Positions 42,201 through 51,014 of a stretch of DNA of 64,000 bases are shown here, piece by piece. Position numbers and translations under genes: made by a program. The DNA lies in NCBI GenBank assembly GCA_964464035.1, contig CAYXEN010000001.1, forward strand, positions 39,534 through 103,533, in the 5' to 3' direction. The first letter of the stretch is position 1. Each line of letters begins with the position of its first letter. This DNA comes from CAYXEN01 sp964464035. GTDB lineage: Bacteria; Krumholzibacteriota; Krumholzibacteriia; WVZY01. The notes below the pieces were generated by a model. That model searched no databases. It saw nothing but the letters and a program-made list of their open reading frames with translations, and was not told where the DNA came from.

Positions 42201-42795
42201 GAAGCTTCCTCCCGGGTACTACATCTCATGGAGCGGGCAATACGAGTACATGGTAGAGGTCAACAAGCGTCTCCGTTTCGTGATTCCGGTAACGCTCCTC
42301 ATCATATTCATGCTCCTGTATTTCAACTTCGGCCGCATCCGTGAGACGCTCATCGTGATGCTTTCCTTGCCGTTCGCACTTGTGGGAGGTATATGGTACA
42401 TGTATATTCTCCACTACAACCTGAGCGTTGCGGCGGGGGTCGGATTCATCGCCCTCACCGGGCTGGCGGCCGAAACGGGCGTAGTCATGCTCCTCTTCCT
42501 CAACCTCGCCTACGAGAGGGAGAGCTCCTCCGGAGGCGCCATAGACAGCCTGAGGCTGAACAAGGCGATCATAGGCGGTTCGGTGATGCGTGTTCGGCCG
42601 ATTCTCATGACGGTCGTGACGACCATCATGGGCTTGCTTCCCATAATGTGGATGACGGGCGCAGGCGCGAGGCCGATGAAGCGTATGGCCGCGCCCATGA
42701 TCGGAGGCCTCGTCTCCTCGACCATCCTCACGCTGGTGGTGATCCCCGCCATATACGCGATCTTGAGGAGGCGCGAGCTCAAGATCAGGGATTAG
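39271..42795 (+). CDS. cusA: CusA-like RND heavy-metal efflux pump
   Basis: 1174 residues, ATG 39271, AGGAA upstream. Twelve helices of the HME-RND class; [42 protein letters not shown], the fourth-helix [28 protein letters not shown] and [28 protein letters not shown] are CusA signatures. It is about 125 residues longer than E. coli CusA: a charged, helical insert (about residues 645-765, [11 protein letters not shown]...[14 protein letters not shown]) lies in the periplasmic porter region before LTNAWTMP. Exports Cu+ or Ag+ by proton antiport. Confidence 0.92.
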   Translation: [1174 protein letters not shown]

Positions 42796-42802
42796 GAAAT
42801 CC

Positions 42803-43246
42803 ATGAGCAAACGTTGGATCCACAAGTACAAACCGGCGGCGCCGGCGAGCGTACAACTTCTTCTTGCCTCCATCGCGTGGAGCCTGGTCGGAATCGTATT
42901 GCTCGCCGTCGGCGTTCACTGGTCGCGCGATATGGCGGCGGGCGGATTGTACATCGCGGCGGCCGTGGCGGCCGGTCTTGTCAAGTCGCGTTTCGTCCTG
43001 GACGGGACCGCCAGGAAGGCTTCCGCAAGGATCACGCAGAGGGGCGACGGCAAGTGTATCGGCGGATTCTTTTCCTACAAGAGCTGGCTTCTCGTGGGAG
43101 TCATGGCGGCGGTGGGAAGGATCCTTCGTTCGGGCTTACTCGCCAGATCCATCGTGGGTATCGTGTATGCCGCCGTCGGGACGGCCCTTTTCTATTCCAG
43201 CAGGGTGTTCTGGCGCAGCTACGCGAGGAAGAAGGGCGCCTCCTGA
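42803..43246 (+). CDS. small four-helix membrane protein of the cus operon
   Basis: 147 residues, 7 nt after cusA, with AGGA in the cusA stop region as ribosome site. Helices: VQLLLASIAWSLVGIVLLAVG, GGLYIAAAVAAGLV, KSWLLVGVMAAVGRILR and ARSIVGIVYAAVGTALFY. RITQRGDGKCIGGFFSYKSWLLV resembles an uncharacterised family with RGDGRCxGGFxSWKxW. Its place in the operon suggests an accessory role in metal efflux, but the sequence alone does not show one. Confidence 0.7.
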   Translation: MSKRWIHKYKPAAPASVQLLLASIAWSLVGIVLLAVGVHWSRDMAAGGLYIAAAVAAGLVKSRFVLDGTARKASARITQRGDGKCIGGFFSYKSWLLVGVMAAVGRILRSGLLARSIVGIVYAAVGTALFYSSRVFWRSYARKKGAS

Positions 43247-43432
43247 TCGCTCAGTTCCGGGGCGGCTCAACTTGTTCCCGTTCCGCAGGTTTCATTTTCG
43301 TGTCTCCCTTCGAAGCAGCGTGCTTGCACAATGATTTATTCTGATGTAACCTCGCCCGGTGTTTCTCCGTAGAACAGATCACGTACCAGCCTGAAGATAA
43401 CGAACGGCACTAGGAACAACCGGGAGGCCGCG

Positions 43433-45961
43433 ATGAAAAAACGCCTCGTGATACCCTTGCTGGCCGTTGCCTGCTTCTTTACACCTTCGCTGATCACTCG
43501 AGCAAGCGCCGGCTCTTCGATTCCCTCTTATTATGATCTTCTCGATTTCGATCTGATGAGCCCGGCCGCTCGCGCCACTTCCGTCGGCGGGTTCGCCAAC
43601 CCGGCGGCCTACCGCATGATGCCGGGCTCGGAACTCCAGTACTTCTGGTCGGATGAAGGCGCCAAGGTCAAGGCGATAAACCGCTGGGGGATTTTCTGGG
43701 GAAGCGAGAATCTTGGCTTTGGAGCAATCCACAATCGCCTGGTGCCTACGCCGGATGGGTTCGCGAGCGTGACCGATTACCGGCTGGCTCTCTCCCTTGG
43801 CGACAGGAACGGCAGTATCGGCATCGGCTACGGTTGGAGCGGGGGCGACGATGCGAAGACGGGCAGAACCGGATTGATACAGCTGGGGGCGATCAGGCGT
43901 ATAGGGCGCTACTTGTCGATGGGCGCGGCCGGCGCCTTCTCGACATCCAGCGACGAGCGGAAGGTGCTTGCGGATCTCGCAGTGAGACCGCTGGGTGACG
44001 AACGGTTGACCTTCTTCGGCGACGTGGAGGCGTACAATGAAACCCGAATCGATGATGCACGCTTCAGCGCCGGGGTCAGTGCCGAGCTCGTCAACGGGCT
44101 GAACGTCATCGGCAGGTATTTCGAAGATGAGAGCTTCACGGTATCGATGGGCTTCAGCTTCGGCGAAGCGGGTGCGGCCGTGTCCTCACGCGTGACCAAG
44201 CAGGGAGATATAAGCCGGACCCTCTACGGCGTGAGGCTCGGTTACGGCGAGAGGAACGTTTTCGACGAATATCTCGAGCGAAACAGCGCGTATCTCTCGC
44301 TCGACCTCAAGGGAGGGATGAGATACCTCAAGTACGAATACTTCGACGAGGGCCCGACGCTAATGGGTACGATCCGCGCTCTGGAAGACGCGCTGAACGA
44401 TCCGCGCGTCGCCGGAGTGGCACTCAACCTGTCGGGCGCACGCATGGCGAGGGCCAAGGCCTGGGAGCTCAGGGAAAAACTCAAGGAATTGCAGCAAGCG
44501 GGCAAACAAGTGGTGGTGTTCATCGACAACGCCGGGATGACGATATATCACCTTGCCAGCGTGGCCGACGTGATCGTGATGGACAGCGATGGCAGCATCG
44601 AGCTCCCCGGGTTCGTGGCGGGCAGGACTTACCTCAGGAATCTTCTTGTCAAACTCGGTCTCGGGTTCGATGAGTGGAGGTTCTTCAAGTACAAATCCGC
44701 GTTCGAAAGCATCTCGCGCGAAAACATGTCGGAAGCCGACAAGGAACAACTGTACGCCATGATAGAGGATTTCTACGACACCGTGAAGCACGACGTCGCC
44801 GAATCGAGGAACATCTCTCCGGACACGTTCGACAAGTGGGTCAACGAGATGGATTACTTCCCTCCCAGTCTCGCCATGGAAGAGGGCCTGGTCGATACAC
44901 TGGGACGATGGGAGGACGTTCAGAAGATGATCAAGCGGCTGGAGGGCTCGAAAAAGAAGTATATCCGGCCGAATCGACTTGCGGCGGAGAGTTTCCCCTC
45001 GGAACTCTGGGGTGAGAACCCGCGGGTGGCGGTCGTCTACGGGTTGGGCGTTTGCGACATGGACAAGGGCATAAAAGCGCGCCGGCTCGAAAAGATATTC
45101 CATGAGCTGAGGGACGACAAGCGCGTCAAGGCCGTGGTCTTCCGCGTCGATTCGCCCGGCGGCGACGGCATGGCTTCGGACGTGGTCGCCGAGGCCCTGA
45201 GGCTTTGCGCGCGCAAGAAGCCGGTCATCGTAAGCCAAGGCTCGGTCGCCGGTTCGGGTGGATATTGGATATCGATGTACGGCGACACGATTCTCGCTTG
45301 TCCCAACACCGTTACCGGCTCGATCGGGGTGATCGGGGGGTGGGTCTGGAACAAGGGCTTCGGCGACAAGGTCGGCCTCACGTGGGACAAGGTCCAGATC
45401 GGCCGCCACGCGGACATCGGCCGCGGGTTGCAGGTTCCTTTTCTCGGCGTAAGAGTTCCCGAGCGCAATCTCGACGAGGAAGAACGTGCGGTCATGAAGA
45501 AATACATTCTCGAGTTCTACGATGAGTTCGTGAAAAAGGTCGCCAATGGCAGGGGAATGAAGGAAGACGAGGTACGCGAGATCGCGCAGGGAAGGGTTTG
45601 GAGCGGCGTGGACGGCAAAGAGATCGGCTTGGTCGACATGCTCGGGGGGCTCGACAAGGCGATAAAGATCGCGAAAGAAGCGGCGGGCATCGAGGACGAG
45701 ACAGTGGATATACGCGAGTACCCCAAGCTGGGACTCTTCAACCTGGCGTTTCTCAAAGGGATGCGAGGGATCCCGTTTCTGGGCTCGATGACCCGGGCTA
45801 CGCCTCTCTACAAAGGTTATGTGCAGGAAGAGAATGTCTATGAGCTGTATGACGAGTATTTCCTTCGCGCCGTGATAGAGAATGCGGGCCGCCCGGTCTT
45901 CATGGTGTCACCTGAATCGCTGCCCGGGGAGGATTCCGGCTCGAACCTTCCGTTGCAGTAG
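43433..45961 (+). CDS. outer-membrane barrel-like domain fused to signal peptide peptidase SppA
   Basis: 842 residues, GGGAGG 5-6 nt before ATG. Signal peptide KRLVIPLLAVACFFTPSLITRASA. Residues 30-285 are rich in alternating strands (DFDLMSPAARATSVGGFANPAAY, then repeated G-[aromatic]-G strands), resembling PorV/UPF0164-type barrels. Residues 286-760 hold both halves of an SppA/protease IV serine peptidase: Lys421 in FFKYKSAFE and Ser608 in SVAGSGGYW correspond to the E. coli Lys209-Ser409 dyad, with PGGDGMASD and TVTGSIGVIGG. Normal SppA has an N-terminal membrane helix instead. The fusion puts the peptidase on the periplasmic or outer side. Confidence 0.75.
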   Translation: MKKRLVIPLLAVACFFTPSLITRASAGSSIPSYYDLLDFDLMSPAARATSVGGFANPAAYRMMPGSELQYFWSDEGAKVKAINRWGIFWGSENLGFGAIHNRLVPTPDGFASVTDYRLALSLGDRNGSIGIGYGWSGGDDAKTGRTGLIQLGAIRRIGRYLSMGAAGAFSTSSDERKVLADLAVRPLGDERLTFFGDVEAYNETRIDDARFSAGVSAELVNGLNVIGRYFEDESFTVSMGFSFGEAGAAVSSRVTKQGDISRTLYGVRLGYGERNVFDEYLERNSAYLSLDLKGGMRYLKYEYFDEGPTLMGTIRALEDALNDPRVAGVALNLSGARMARAKAWELREKLKELQQAGKQVVVFIDNAGMTIYHLASVADVIVMDSDGSIELPGFVAGRTYLRNLLVKLGLGFDEWRFFKYKSAFESISRENMSEADKEQLYAMIEDFYDTVKHDVAESRNISPDTFDKWVNEMDYFPPSLAMEEGLVDTLGRWEDVQKMIKRLEGSKKKYIRPNRLAAESFPSELWGENPRVAVVYGLGVCDMDKGIKARRLEKIFHELRDDKRVKAVVFRVDSPGGDGMASDVVAEALRLCARKKPVIVSQGSVAGSGGYWISMYGDTILACPNTVTGSIGVIGGWVWNKGFGDKVGLTWDKVQIGRHADIGRGLQVPFLGVRVPERNLDEEERAVMKKYILEFYDEFVKKVANGRGMKEDEVREIAQGRVWSGVDGKEIGLVDMLGGLDKAIKIAKEAAGIEDETVDIREYPKLGLFNLAFLKGMRGIPFLGSMTRATPLYKGYVQEENVYELYDEYFLRAVIENAGRPVFMVSPESLPGEDSGSNLPLQ

Positions 45962-45970
45962 GAATCCATT

Positions 45971-46072
45971 GCCGGGCCAGGCGCATGATTTTCCCGGCAA
46001 AGCCACTGCAAGGTGCGACCTAGCGGCGGCTTTCGCAGTGCAGCCGACCGCAAGACGGGTCGGCTCGCCTGG
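45971..46072. repeat. cluster of competing inverted repeats after sppA
   Basis: GCCGGG/CCCGGC (45971-45976/45993-45998), AAAGCC/GGCTTT (45999-46004/46028-46033), CACTGC/GCAGTG (46004-46009/46035-46040), GCCGACC/GGTCGGC (46043-46049/46058-46064) and the outer CCAGGCG/CGCCTGG (45977-45983/46066-46072). Several pairings exclude each other. No T-run follows. It could be the transcript end of sppA or a leader RNA; 45962-46341 holds no protein gene. Confidence 0.35.
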
Positions 46073-46135
46073 TGCGGATGTGAGAAAAAAGCGCATTTCA
46101 CTCCAGATTGAAGATTAATCTCCTTCCCCTGTTCA

Positions 46136-46247
46136 ATATTGTACAATATGGTGGTGAAAATACGCGATCCTTAGGGGTCGGGATAGACGTATTCGTGTAT
46201 CGCGAAAAGGATTACGCTTGGCCTCACCTTATTGGCATCGCTCTTGT
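46136..46247 (+). promoter_or_regulatory. copA upstream region: palindrome and sigma-54-like promoter
   Basis: A perfect 14-bp palindrome ATATTGTACAATAT (46136-46149) lies about 97 nt before TTGGCATC-GCTC-TTGT (GG 46234-46235, 10 nt, GT 46246-46247). The -12 element has GT in place of GC, so the promoter is weaker evidence than the others, but the palindrome-promoter spacing is like that of the cus operon. Confidence 0.4.
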
Positions 46248-46341
46248 TTGTTATATTGTTTGAATTATTGGACCGAGAGTGCATTTATAAGATAGCCAAG
46301 TGATTAATTGAAGGGCGCTCGCTCGAGAACGGAGAGAAGAC

Positions 46342-48843
46342 ATGAAAACACTGGATCGCGTTTGCGGCATGATGATCGATACCGATACGGCGGCGGAGAG
46401 TATGACGCTCGACGGCACCGACTATTATTTCTGTTCCAAGAATTGCAAGGACAAGTTCTCTTCCTCTCCCGACGAGTACGTCGAGAAAAGATCGGCTTCA
46501 TGCCCGGTGTCCGAGGCGACAACGCCCGGCGAGGGCGCCGGTGATCGATCCGGCGAAGACGAGCTCTCGGGGCGACAGGATAAGGGGCTCGTTTCGAAGG
46601 CGGGGGTCAAGACCAGGATAATGATCGAGGGGATGAGTTGTGCATCGTGCGTGGCCAAGATAGAAGATGCCCTCATGAAGACGAACGGTGTCCTCGATGC
46701 ATCGGTGAACATTGCATCGTCTTCCGCTCAGGTTCGCTACTTGCCGGGCGCCGTCGGCGAAAAAGAAATCCTCGAGGCGATTGCGAGCACGGGATACAAG
46801 GCCTACGTACCGGATGAGACGAGTACGGAAGATCCGGAAGAACGTTCGCGGCGGCAGGAATACGAGAAACTCACGCGCAAGTGGATTTTCTCGGCGATCA
46901 TCGCAATCCCTGTGATGCTCATCGGCTATCCACAGATACTGCCCTTCCTTCAGAACCTCTCCCCGGGGACCATGCGCATCTTGTGGGGTATCTCGGGCCT
47001 GGCCACTCTTCCCGTCATGTTCTGGGCGGGATCGCACTTCTTCACCGGAGCCATAGGATCGTTCAAGCGTCATTCGGCTGACATGAATACATTGATTGCA
47101 ATGGGAACATCCGCTGCATGGATCTACTCGACGATAGCCGTTTTGTTTCCCGGCGTTTTCCCGGAGGGAACGGCGGAGCCTTTCTACGACGTAGTCGGCG
47201 TCGTGATAGCACTCGTGGTGCTCGGCCAAGCTCTGGAAATACGGGCCAAGGGCAAGACGTCGGAAGCGATAAAAAAGCTGATGGGCCTCCAGGCCAAGAC
47301 GGCTCGCGTCGTGAGGGACGGCAAAGAACAGGATCTGCCGATCGAAGAAGTCGTTCCCGGGGACATCGTCATAGTGCGCCCGGGGGAGAAGATTCCCGTG
47401 GACGGCGAGATCGTGGAAGGCCGATCGGCCGTGGACGAATCGATGCTCACCGGCGAATCGATCCCCGTGGAGAAGGAACCCGGAGATCAAGTGATCGGGG
47501 CCACGATGAACAAGACCGGCTCCTTCAAGTTCAAGGTGACCAAGGTCGGCGAGGATACCGCCTTGGCTCAGATCATAAACATGGTTCAGGAAGCGCAGGG
47601 ATCGAAGGCGCCCATAGCCAAACTTGCGGACACGGTGGCCGGCTATTTCGTCCCCGTGGTGATGATAATCGCCGCTCTCACTTTCGTGATATGGTTCGAT
47701 TTCGGGCCCGCCCCCTCGCTGACGTTCGCGCTCATCACATCCGTGACGGTACTCGTGATCGCTTGTCCCTGCGCACTGGGTCTCGCGACACCGATATCCC
47801 TCATGGTCGGTGTGGGCAAGGGCGCAGAGAACGGGATACTGATACGGAGCGGTGAGGCTTTGCAAACGGCGCAGGCCCTCGATACGATAGTTCTCGACAA
47901 GACCGGCACGGTGACGATGGGCAAACCGACGCTCACGGACATGGTCGTTCGCGGAGAGTTCTCCGAAGACGAGGTGTTGCGTCTGGCCGCGGCGGTGGAG
48001 AAGGCCTCCGAGCATCCTCTCGGCGAGGCGATAGTCGAAGCCGCCCGGAGCCGTGGTATAGCGCCGCCCGACACGGAGAGTTTCGATGCGGTGCCCGGTC
48101 ACGGGGTTACGGCCGTCGTCCAAGGGCGCTCGGTTGATATCGGCAACGAGAAATTGATGAAGAAGCGTAACACGGAGCTGGGCGAGTCGTCGGCCGACGC
48201 GGAAAGGCTCGCGTCCGAAGGGAAGACACCGATATACATCGCCATAGACGGGAAGCCCGCCGGCATCCTGGCCGTCGCCGACGTGGTGAAAGAAGATTCG
48301 GAGCAGGCCATAAAGGCGATGCAGAAGATGGGACTGGAAGTGGTGATGATCACGGGCGACAACAAGAGAACCGCCGAGGCCATCGCGTCGAAGGTGGGGA
48401 TAAAAAGAGTGCTCGCCGAGGTGCTGCCCGAAGACAAGGCCCGCCAGGTGCGACTTCTTCAAAACGAAGGCAAGAAGGTGGCGATGGTCGGTGACGGCAT
48501 AAACGACGCCCCCGCTCTCGCTGGAGCCGACGTCGGCATAGCGATCGGGACCGGCGCCGACGTGGCCATCGAAGCTTCGGACATAACGATAATACAAGGA
48601 AGTTTGAAGGGCGTCGTCAACGCGATCGAAATATCGCGGGCCACGATGCGCAACATAAAGCAGAATCTCATAGGAGCGTTTTTCTACAACACGCTTGGCA
48701 TCCCCGTCGCTGCGGGCGTGCTTTATCCTCTTTTCGGCGTTCTCTTGTCCCCTCTCATCGCGGGCGCGGCCATGGCATTCAGTTCGGTCACCGTGGTATC
48801 CAACGCCAATCGCCTGCGCAAGCTCAAACTGAAAGAGGTATAG
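46342..48843 (+). CDS. copA: copper-transporting P1B-type ATPase with N-terminal YHS domain
   Basis: 833 residues. Residues 3-45 are a YHS metal-binding domain ([25 protein letters not shown]), followed by a linker and an HMA domain (GMSCASC, about residue 95). The ATPase core has the [12 protein letters not shown] helix, [16 protein letters not shown] at 475-477 (Cu+ site, [12 protein letters not shown]), phosphorylated Asp519 in [15 protein letters not shown] and [20 protein letters not shown]. Exports Cu+ from the cytoplasm. The YHS-HMA order is that of CopA-like pumps in the FCB group. Start ATG 46342 preceded by GGAGAGAAG. The cupredoxin gene follows after 2 nt. Confidence 0.93.
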   Translation: MKTLDRVCGMMIDTDTAAESMTLDGTDYYFCSKNCKDKFSSSPDEYVEKRSASCPVSEATTPGEGAGDRSGEDELSGRQDKGLVSKAGVKTRIMIEGMSCASCVAKIEDALMKTNGVLDASVNIASSSAQVRYLPGAVGEKEILEAIASTGYKAYVPDETSTEDPEERSRRQEYEKLTRKWIFSAIIAIPVMLIGYPQILPFLQNLSPGTMRILWGISGLATLPVMFWAGSHFFTGAIGSFKRHSADMNTLIAMGTSAAWIYSTIAVLFPGVFPEGTAEPFYDVVGVVIALVVLGQALEIRAKGKTSEAIKKLMGLQAKTARVVRDGKEQDLPIEEVVPGDIVIVRPGEKIPVDGEIVEGRSAVDESMLTGESIPVEKEPGDQVIGATMNKTGSFKFKVTKVGEDTALAQIINMVQEAQGSKAPIAKLADTVAGYFVPVVMIIAALTFVIWFDFGPAPSLTFALITSVTVLVIACPCALGLATPISLMVGVGKGAENGILIRSGEALQTAQALDTIVLDKTGTVTMGKPTLTDMVVRGEFSEDEVLRLAAAVEKASEHPLGEAIVEAARSRGIAPPDTESFDAVPGHGVTAVVQGRSVDIGNEKLMKKRNTELGESSADAERLASEGKTPIYIAIDGKPAGILAVADVVKEDSEQAIKAMQKMGLEVVMITGDNKRTAEAIASKVGIKRVLAEVLPEDKARQVRLLQNEGKKVAMVGDGINDAPALAGADVGIAIGTGADVAIEASDITIIQGSLKGVVNAIEISRATMRNIKQNLIGAFFYNTLGIPVAAGVLYPLFGVLLSPLIAGAAMAFSSVTVVSNANRLRKLKLKEV

Positions 48844-48845
48844 AC

Positions 48846-49220
48846 ATGACGAGCACTCAGATCATAGTAACGCTTGCCGGGTTGGGATTCATAGCCTGGA
48901 CGATATGGTATTTCTGGCTCTGGAAGAAGGAGGGAATCCGTGCAGCGGTATCCGGCGGCGTTCAGGAAGTAATGATAAAAGTGAAAGATGGTTATACTCC
49001 CGACGTCGTGGTTGTAAAGGCGGGCGTGCCTGTGAGGCTAAATTTCAATCGCCAGGAGACGGCTACTTGCTCGGAGCGGGTCGTTTTCCCCGATTTCAAC
49101 AAGAGCGCTTTCCTGCCGCCCGGGGAGATTGTGTCGATCGAGATCACTCCCGAGAAACCGGGCGAGTACGATTTTTCATGTCACATGGGAATGCTCAAGG
49201 GCAAACTCATAGCCGAATGA
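48846..49220 (+). CDS. membrane-anchored cupredoxin-like protein
   Basis: 124 residues. One N-terminal helix (IIVTLAGLGFIAWTIWYFWLW) anchors a cupredoxin domain (PF13473-like): VVKAGVPVRLNFNRQETATCSERVVFPDF, LPPGEIVSIEITPEKPGEYDFSCHMGMLKGKL. Cys, His and Met at the C-terminal FSCHMGM loop, plus the earlier Cys, can bind copper. Likely periplasmic relay between CopA and the Cus system; known companions of CopA in other genomes. Two nt after copA, so translationally linked. Confidence 0.82.
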   Translation: MTSTQIIVTLAGLGFIAWTIWYFWLWKKEGIRAAVSGGVQEVMIKVKDGYTPDVVVVKAGVPVRLNFNRQETATCSERVVFPDFNKSAFLPPGEIVSIEITPEKPGEYDFSCHMGMLKGKLIAE

Positions 49221-49236
49221 TCGGGAGGCCTGACTG

Positions 49237-49809
49237 ATGACGAATATCCATCCCATTGTGGTACATTTCACTATAGCCCTGTTCACCACCGCGGTAGTCC
49301 TTGATATATTGGGGAGGATCCTGGGCAAGGAATCGCTTCGCTCGGCGGGCTGGTGGAACTTGTGCGCGGCCGCCCTTGCAAGCATCGTTACGGTCATAAG
49401 CGGGGTTGTGGCCGAGGGCTCGCTTCCTCACAACGAGGCGATCCACGAAATCATGGAGATGCACGAGCGGCTCGGCTTCATAGTCATGGGCATAATACTG
49501 GCCCTTTTTCTGGGGCGGCTGCTGCTGGAGAAGAAAGCGCTGGCATGGCTCCCCGGTGTCGTCACGGCGATGAGCATCATAGGTGTAGCCTTGATGTTGG
49601 CGGGAGGTTACTACGGCGGTGAGATGGTATATACGCACGGCATGGGCGTCAAACCCATGATGGAGAAGATGATGTCGGGGCACGAACACGGCTCCGGTTC
49701 CCATGTGCACGAGGGAATGAGTGCGATGGATATACCCGGAGGTTCGGCGCACACGGATTCGACGGATGCGCACATGGAGATGCATGAACACCCGGGAGAA
49801 GATCACTAG
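49237..49809 (+). CDS. DUF2231 membrane protein with His/Met-rich tail
   Basis: 190 residues, 16 nt after the cupredoxin gene. Helices: HPIVVHFTIALFTTAVVLDIL (with the DUF2231 HPxxVHF motif), AAALASIVTVISGVVAEG, LGFIVMGIILALFLG, and VVTAMSIIGVALMLAGGYYGG. The tail after residue 125 carries many His and Met (MKMMSGHEHGSGSHVHEG-type, HMEMHEHPGEDH at the end), which is expected to bind copper. Probably part of the copper operon as a sensor or storage membrane protein; its exact role is unknown. Confidence 0.75.
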   Translation: MTNIHPIVVHFTIALFTTAVVLDILGRILGKESLRSAGWWNLCAAALASIVTVISGVVAEGSLPHNEAIHEIMEMHERLGFIVMGIILALFLGRLLLEKKALAWLPGVVTAMSIIGVALMLAGGYYGGEMVYTHGMGVKPMMEKMMSGHEHGSGSHVHEGMSAMDIPGGSAHTDSTDAHMEMHEHPGEDH

Positions 49810-49883
49810 CGCCACGCGGACGGGTGGCGCAATTCGTCCGGGATAAACGGAAAGCCGCCCGGCTGATGTCGGTGGCTGTATCG

Positions 49884-49915
49884 AAAAAGCCGGAGCTCGA
49901 TGAGCTCCGGCTTTT
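49884..49915. terminator. bidirectional intrinsic terminator
   Basis: AAAAA then GCCGGAGCTC/GAGCTCCGGC (10 bp, 3-nt loop) then TTTT, between the convergent copper operon and the prenyltransferase gene. A second hairpin GCGCCAC/GTGGCGC (49809-49830) lies directly at the DUF2231 stop. Confidence 0.8.
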
Positions 49916-49936
49916 CTTCAGCGCGCATGGTGCGGC

Positions 49937-50833
49937 TCAAAGAGCGTACGACAAGATGAATCCGACGCCTATGAGCAGTTGCGTCAGCAGTACGACCATC
50001 ACGTTGGCCCCCTGGGCGGCGACGAATTTCCCCTCGTCTTCGTGGGCGAATGAGCCGGCGATGGCTTTGAAAGCGAAAGGGAGCGTGCAGCATGCAAGAA
50101 GCGTCCACGCCGGCATCGAACCGGCCAATACGCCGAGGATTATCCAGACATAGGTCGTGATCGTGAGGGCCGAATAGACGACCGCGGCTTTTTTCTTCCC
50201 GAGGATTATCGGGAGGGTTTTCCTCTTGCCGGCCATGTCCGCTTCGGCGTCGGGTATCTCGTTCAAGAGAAGAAGATTCGTAACGAGGATCCCGGACGGC
50301 ACCGAGGCGAACAACGCTTCTGCCGTGAAGTTTCCGGTTATGATATAATAGATGCCTATTACGGGCAGGGTGCCGAGGCCTAGGCCGGCGGATGCCTCGG
50401 CGATGCCTCCTCCCAGTCTCGTGAGAAAGGTCGTGTATGACAAGACCATCAGGCCTCCGATCAAGAAGAGCGGCATGATGGAAAATCCCCTTTGCAAAAC
50501 GAAATAGACGCCGATCGGAACGGCGAGGGAAAAAGATCCCAGGCCCAGGGCCAGCACGCCTCCGGGTTTGAGCATACCTAGAGGAAGGAACCCGCTGCCG
50601 CCGTTGAAAGGCGTTCTATTCGTTTCCAGATCCACTCCACTCCTGTAATCGTGGTAATCGTTCAGGGTATTCACGCTGACGTGGAGAAGAAGCAATCCCA
50701 GAAAGGCGAGGACCGCATACGTGAGGTTGAACACCCCGCTGGCCAGTGCCATTCCGGAAGCGAGGACGGCGAGGACGAGAGATAGAACGAGAAACTGCGG
50801 ACGCGTCTCCAAGAAGTATACCTTTACCGACAT
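49937..50833 (-). CDS. UbiA-family prenyltransferase (MenA/MqnP-like)
   Basis: 298 residues from ATG 50833 (CAGGAGGTG upstream; GTG two codons earlier is inside it). About nine helices. The first Asp-rich motif NTLNDYHDYRSGVD (NDxxDxxxD) and the second LLNEIPDAEAD define UbiA enzymes, and NRTPFNGGSG fits MenA-like 1,4-dihydroxy-2-naphthoate prenyltransferases. In a genome with mqnA the same reaction on 1,4-dihydroxy-6-naphthoate is performed by MqnP, so menaquinone synthesis is the likely role. Stand-alone gene. Confidence 0.8.
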   Translation of the reverse strand: MSVKVYFLETRPQFLVLSLVLAVLASGMALASGVFNLTYAVLAFLGLLLLHVSVNTLNDYHDYRSGVDLETNRTPFNGGSGFLPLGMLKPGGVLALGLGSFSLAVPIGVYFVLQRGFSIMPLFLIGGLMVLSYTTFLTRLGGGIAEASAGLGLGTLPVIGIYYIITGNFTAEALFASVPSGILVTNLLLLNEIPDAEADMAGKRKTLPIILGKKKAAVVYSALTITTYVWIILGVLAGSMPAWTLLACCTLPFAFKAIAGSFAHEDEGKFVAAQGANVMVVLLTQLLIGVGFILSYAL

Positions 50834-50859
50834 GTTCACCTCCTGAAAAGGTTTAGAGC

Positions 50860-50888
50860 ATGATAATACCGGCGCGCTATCGTGTCAA
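50860..50888 (-). promoter_or_regulatory. sigma-70 promoter of the prenyltransferase gene
   Basis: Minus strand TTGACA (50888-50883), 17 nt, TATCAT (50865-50860), about 27 nt before the ATG. Confidence 0.5.
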
Positions 50889-50935
50889 GAAACCCGGGCT
50901 GGCCGGCTCTCCCCCGCCGCCACCGGGAGTCTCTC

Positions 50936-50963
50936 TTGACATCGCCGGATATTCTGCTAGAAT
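50936..50963 (+). promoter_or_regulatory. sigma-70 promoter of the DUF5916 gene
   Basis: TTGACA (50936-50941), 16 nt, TAGAAT (50958-50963), about 50 nt before ATG 51015. Confidence 0.6.
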
Positions 50964-51014
50964 ACGGCCGCTTCTTGACTGAATCACGCACTGAACGGCT
51001 CATAAACTGAACAA

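Noticed and set aside
45999..46040. GCCACTG motif resembling part of a cobalamin riboswitch
   Set aside because: The B12 box and the GGGAAGG segment are absent, and the downstream gene is a copper ATPase.
46498..48597. 699-residue minus-strand frame opposite copA
   Set aside because: Antisense shadow; copA has all family motifs in the sense frame.
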